From the NCBI GenBank assembly GCA_032122355.1, contig JAUMCS010000057.1, forward strand, positions 1-24,772: a stretch of DNA of 24,772 nt, given 5' to 3'. Numbering within the stretch: the first letter of the stretch is position 1; the number at the start of each line of letters is the position of its first letter. A model generated the notes under the pieces. The model ran no database searches and was not told where the DNA came from. It saw only the letters and a list, made by a program, of their open reading frames with translations. The stretch comes from RFTU01 sp032122355. Its GTDB lineage: Bacteria > Pseudomonadota > Gammaproteobacteria > Burkholderiales > Burkholderiaceae_C. Below, piece after piece: positions 22,889-24,772 of the stretch. The translations under genes and the position numbers were made by a program.

Positions 22889-24091
22889 TTAAAAAGCGGG
22901 TAAGCCCAGTAATTCTGAGGCTTGGAGCGCATGGGTTTTGACAGCCTCGGGTGTGGGCCCTGTGAAGGTGATGTGCCCCATTTTTCGGCCGGCCCGAGCT
23001 TGAGTTTTACCGTATAAATGCAGGTGTGCTCCGGGGATTTTTAATATGGCGTGCCAAGGGGGTGTGCGGATAGCTTGATTGTCATCAAGCCATAAATCCC
23101 CCAGTAAATTCAACATGATGGCCGGTGAATGTAAGCGCGGTTGTACTAACGGGCAGTTGGCAAGGGTGCGAACTTGAAGTTCAAATTGTGATACATCGCA
23201 GGCATCGATGCTGTAATGCCCAGAGTTATGTGGGCGTGGAGCCATTTCGTTGGCCAGAAGTGAGCCGTCTTGTAAAATGAAAAATTCAACACAGAGTACA
23301 CCGACATAATCCAAGCCCTGAGCCAAATGGCGGGCATGGTCGATGGCTCGTTTTTGTAGGCTGTAGCTGATATCGGGTGCAGGCACTTGTGTTACTGCCA
23401 AAATTCCATTGATATGTAGATTTTGTTGTACGGGAAGATTCACTATTTCCCCGTCGGCACTGCGTGCCACAATCACGCTGATTTCATGTTTAAGGGGCAG
23501 TAGAGCTTCGAGTATACATGGCACGCTACCAAGGTCTAACCAGGCCTGATGGAGTTCATCTAACGACCGAACAATCACTTGACCTTTACCATCGTAGCCC
23601 ATACGTGCAGTTTTTAAAATGCCTGGTAGCAAGTTGGCGCTGATGGTTGGAATTTGCTGTGCCTCTTCGATATATTTATATTTGGCGCAGGGTACCTGAT
23701 TGCTGTCAAAAAGGGCTTTTTCCTGAGCGCGATCTTGACATATGGCCACTGCACGTGCGTTTGGCGTAATACGTGTGAGTCCGCTTAAAAAATGTAATGC
23801 TGTAGCCGGAACATTCTCAAACTCGGTGGTCACAGCTCCACTTAAGCGGGCGAGTTGTTGTAGGCCTTGATGGTCGTCATAGGGCTTGGCGATATGTTGG
23901 TGATTCACCAGTGCGGCAGGGCAATCAGCATCTGGATCAAGTGCTACGACTTCGTAGCCCAGACGTTGTGCAGCTTGTGCAAACATACGCCCAAGTTGCC
24001 CCCCGCCCATGACACCCAGTGCTCGCGCTTGATGGTGGGCAGTTGTGTCGCTGGTAGCAGTGGGATACGGTGGGGGCACAGAAAAGTTCAT
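22889..24091 (-). CDS. purK: N5-carboxyaminoimidazole ribonucleotide synthase
   Basis: An ATP-grasp enzyme of purine synthesis that converts AIR, bicarbonate and ATP to N5-CAIR, the substrate of PurE. The protein is 400 residues, against about 355-390 in the family. The extra length is an N-terminal lead of some 23 residues (MNFSVPPPYPTATSD...) before the first strand, GVMGGGQLGRM (26-36). EFENVPA, GYDGKGQ and NEMAPRPHNSGHYSIDAC are diagnostic. The start is kept because its ATG overlaps the purE stop (ATGA at 24088-24091), so PurE and PurK are translationally coupled. Confidence 0.96.
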   Translation of the reverse strand: MNFSVPPPYPTATSDTTAHHQARALGVMGGGQLGRMFAQAAQRLGYEVVALDPDADCPAALVNHQHIAKPYDDHQGLQQLARLSGAVTTEFENVPATALHFLSGLTRITPNARAVAICQDRAQEKALFDSNQVPCAKYKYIEEAQQIPTISANLLPGILKTARMGYDGKGQVIVRSLDELHQAWLDLGSVPCILEALLPLKHEISVIVARSADGEIVNLPVQQNLHINGILAVTQVPAPDISYSLQKRAIDHARHLAQGLDYVGVLCVEFFILQDGSLLANEMAPRPHNSGHYSIDACDVSQFELQVRTLANCPLVQPRLHSPAIMLNLLGDLWLDDNQAIRTPPWHAILKIPGAHLHLYGKTQARAGRKMGHITFTGPTPEAVKTHALQASELLGLPAF

Positions 24092-24603
24092 TTCAAATCC
24101 TGAGTCATAGCGCGAGCGGCTTCGGTTTGTTGAGTGCGAAAGCGTTCAAGTTGCATTTGTAGGGAGGATGAGTTTGTTGCCAGCATGGCAACTGCAAATA
24201 AAGCAGCATTGGCTGCACCGGCCGTGCCAATGGCAAACGTGGCCACTGGAATGCCCTTAGGCATTTGCACGATAGAATGCAAGGAATCCATCCCTTGTAA
24301 ATGCCGGCTGGCTACGGGAACACCTAGAACCGGAACTGTGGTTTTAGCGGCTAACATGCCAGGTAAATGAGCTGCTCCGCCTGCGCCGGCGATAATGGCT
24401 TTCAAGCCTCTGACGTGGGCTTGTTCGGCATAAACAAACATATCATCGGGCATACGATGGGCTGAAACCACGCGGGCTTCAAAGGGGATGCCAAATTCAG
24501 TCAAGATATCAGCGGCGGCCTTGAGGGTATCCCAGTCACTGCTTGAGCCCATGACTACACCGATGATGGGGTGGGGTGTTGCTACGTTTAAATTTGAGGT
24601 CAT
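24088..24603 (-). CDS. purE: N5-carboxyaminoimidazole ribonucleotide mutase
   Basis: The class I PurE mutase that turns N5-CAIR into CAIR in the cytoplasm, usually as an octamer. The 171 residues fit. Motifs are GVVMGSSSDW (15-24), VSAHRMPD with His49, and AGAGGAAHLPGMLAA. It is the first gene of purE-purK-sua5 on the minus strand. A TTGACA-18-TAGTCT promoter candidate lies about 30-60 bases upstream, directly against the IS-like repeats at the right end of the window. Confidence 0.97.
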   Translation of the reverse strand: MTSNLNVATPHPIIGVVMGSSSDWDTLKAAADILTEFGIPFEARVVSAHRMPDDMFVYAEQAHVRGLKAIIAGAGGAAHLPGMLAAKTTVPVLGVPVASRHLQGMDSLHSIVQMPKGIPVATFAIGTAGAANAALFAVAMLATNSSSLQMQLERFRTQQTEAARAMTQDLK

Positions 24604-24633
24604 GTTGTTGGGTATGAGTGATATCGGAGTAAC

Positions 24634-24663
24634 AGACTAGAGATTTTAACTCGACAGTGTCAA
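24634..24663 (-). promoter_or_regulatory. Candidate purE promoter
   Basis: On the minus strand a perfect -35 TTGACA (24658-24663) is followed after 18 bases by TAGTCT (24634-24639), a weak -10. The spacing is acceptable and it points at purE. The -35 coincides with the outer end of the IS-like sequence. Confidence 0.4.
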
Positions 24664-24772
24664 ACCAATTTAGAAATGTCCGCTATTTGCGCAAATTAGA
24701 AATGTCCTTTTTTAAAATGAGCGAAGCGATTAAAAGTATTCATTCTAAGTGGATAGTGGTGGTCCCCGACAT
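24658..24772. mobile_element. Possible insertion-sequence end (partial)
   Basis: The sequence starts TGTCAAACC at 24658, which begins with the TG used by many IS ends, and then carries two near-identical 16-bp direct repeats with the core TTAGAAATGTCC. Multiple short direct repeats at a terminus are known for IS21-like and some unclassified elements as transposase-binding sites. A frame from ATG 24717 (MSEAIKSIHSKWIVVVPD) is open to the window end but is too short to identify and lacks a ribosome site. The other end and any transposase are outside the window, so the call rests on repeat structure alone. Confidence 0.4.
24666..24707 (+). repeat. Two 16-bp direct repeats
   Basis: CAATTTAGAAATGTCC (24666-24681) and CAAATTAGAAATGTCC (24692-24707) differ at one base and are 26 bases apart. 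Between and overlapping them is the perfect 12-bp palindrome ATTTGCGCAAAT (24685-24696). Confidence 0.85.

Noticed and set aside
1..24772. CRISPR array, phage genes, rRNA or restriction systems
   Set aside because: No regularly spaced repeats, phage structural genes, rRNA sequence or restriction-modification motifs were seen.

Overview
The window reads as one chromosomal segment of a beta-proteobacterium. It is most likely Burkholderiales, possibly close to the Alcaligenaceae. This rests on the protein sequences (LexA, CysM, IlvD, Lgt, DnaQ, a D-2-hydroxyacid dehydrogenase of a type I associate with this order) and on gene neighbourhoods such as pepN-fbp, ilvD next to lgt, and sua5-purK-purE. 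Placement below order is inference. Single 60-base rows I counted inside core genes are near 53% GC. A run of ten N at 7116-7125 shows that this is draft sequence.

Layout. (1) 2-4533, + strand: the 3' part of prfB, then pepN and fbp, which share an ATGA stop/start. (2) 4538-7207, - strand: lexA, a D-2-hydroxyacid dehydrogenase gene and gluQ, joined by two ATGA overlaps, followed by tRNA-Thr(CGT). The lexA frame looks broken only because of the N gap; the contig ends overlap by six bases, and closing that overlap restores a 217-codon gene. (3) 7334-8466, + strand: an asparaginase gene and tRNA-Val(GAC). (4) 8518-10516: two AT-rich genes (sampled rows 35-37% GC) for exported proteins I do not recognise, lying between tRNA-Val and a minus-strand tRNA-Leu(CAA). 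This is the most foreign-looking part of the window. (5) 10818-18500, + strand: cysM, a TusA-like gene, then a tightly packed envelope cluster: PAP2 phosphatase, LPG-synthase-TM (flippase-like) protein, ArnC/DPM-like glycosyltransferase, ArnT-like GT-C transferase, second PAP2 phosphatase, and an HSL-type esterase. (6) 18510-20195: ilvD, minus strand, convergent with the esterase gene. (7) 20261-21827: lgt and dnaQ, plus strand. (8) 21845-24603, - strand: purE-purK-sua5. (9) 24658-24772: paired 16-bp direct repeats that look like one end of an insertion sequence running off the window, placed directly behind the purE promoter.

How the genes work together. The region 5 cluster has the parts expected of a pathway that charges undecaprenyl phosphate with a sugar on the inner face, moves it across, and transfers it to an outer acceptor such as lipid A, with phosphatases that trim phosphate groups. 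Acceptor and sugar cannot be read from sequence. The rest is mostly housekeeping: translation termination, peptide degradation, gluconeogenesis, tRNA modification (GluQ, Sua5), SOS control, cysteine, branched-chain amino acid and purine synthesis, lipoprotein maturation and replication proofreading.

The strongest unusual observations are the reconstructable lexA gene, the orphan secreted pair between two tRNA genes, the missing SOS box combined with a long dyad between lexA and the asparaginase gene, and the IS-like end that supplies the best -35 element upstream of purE.
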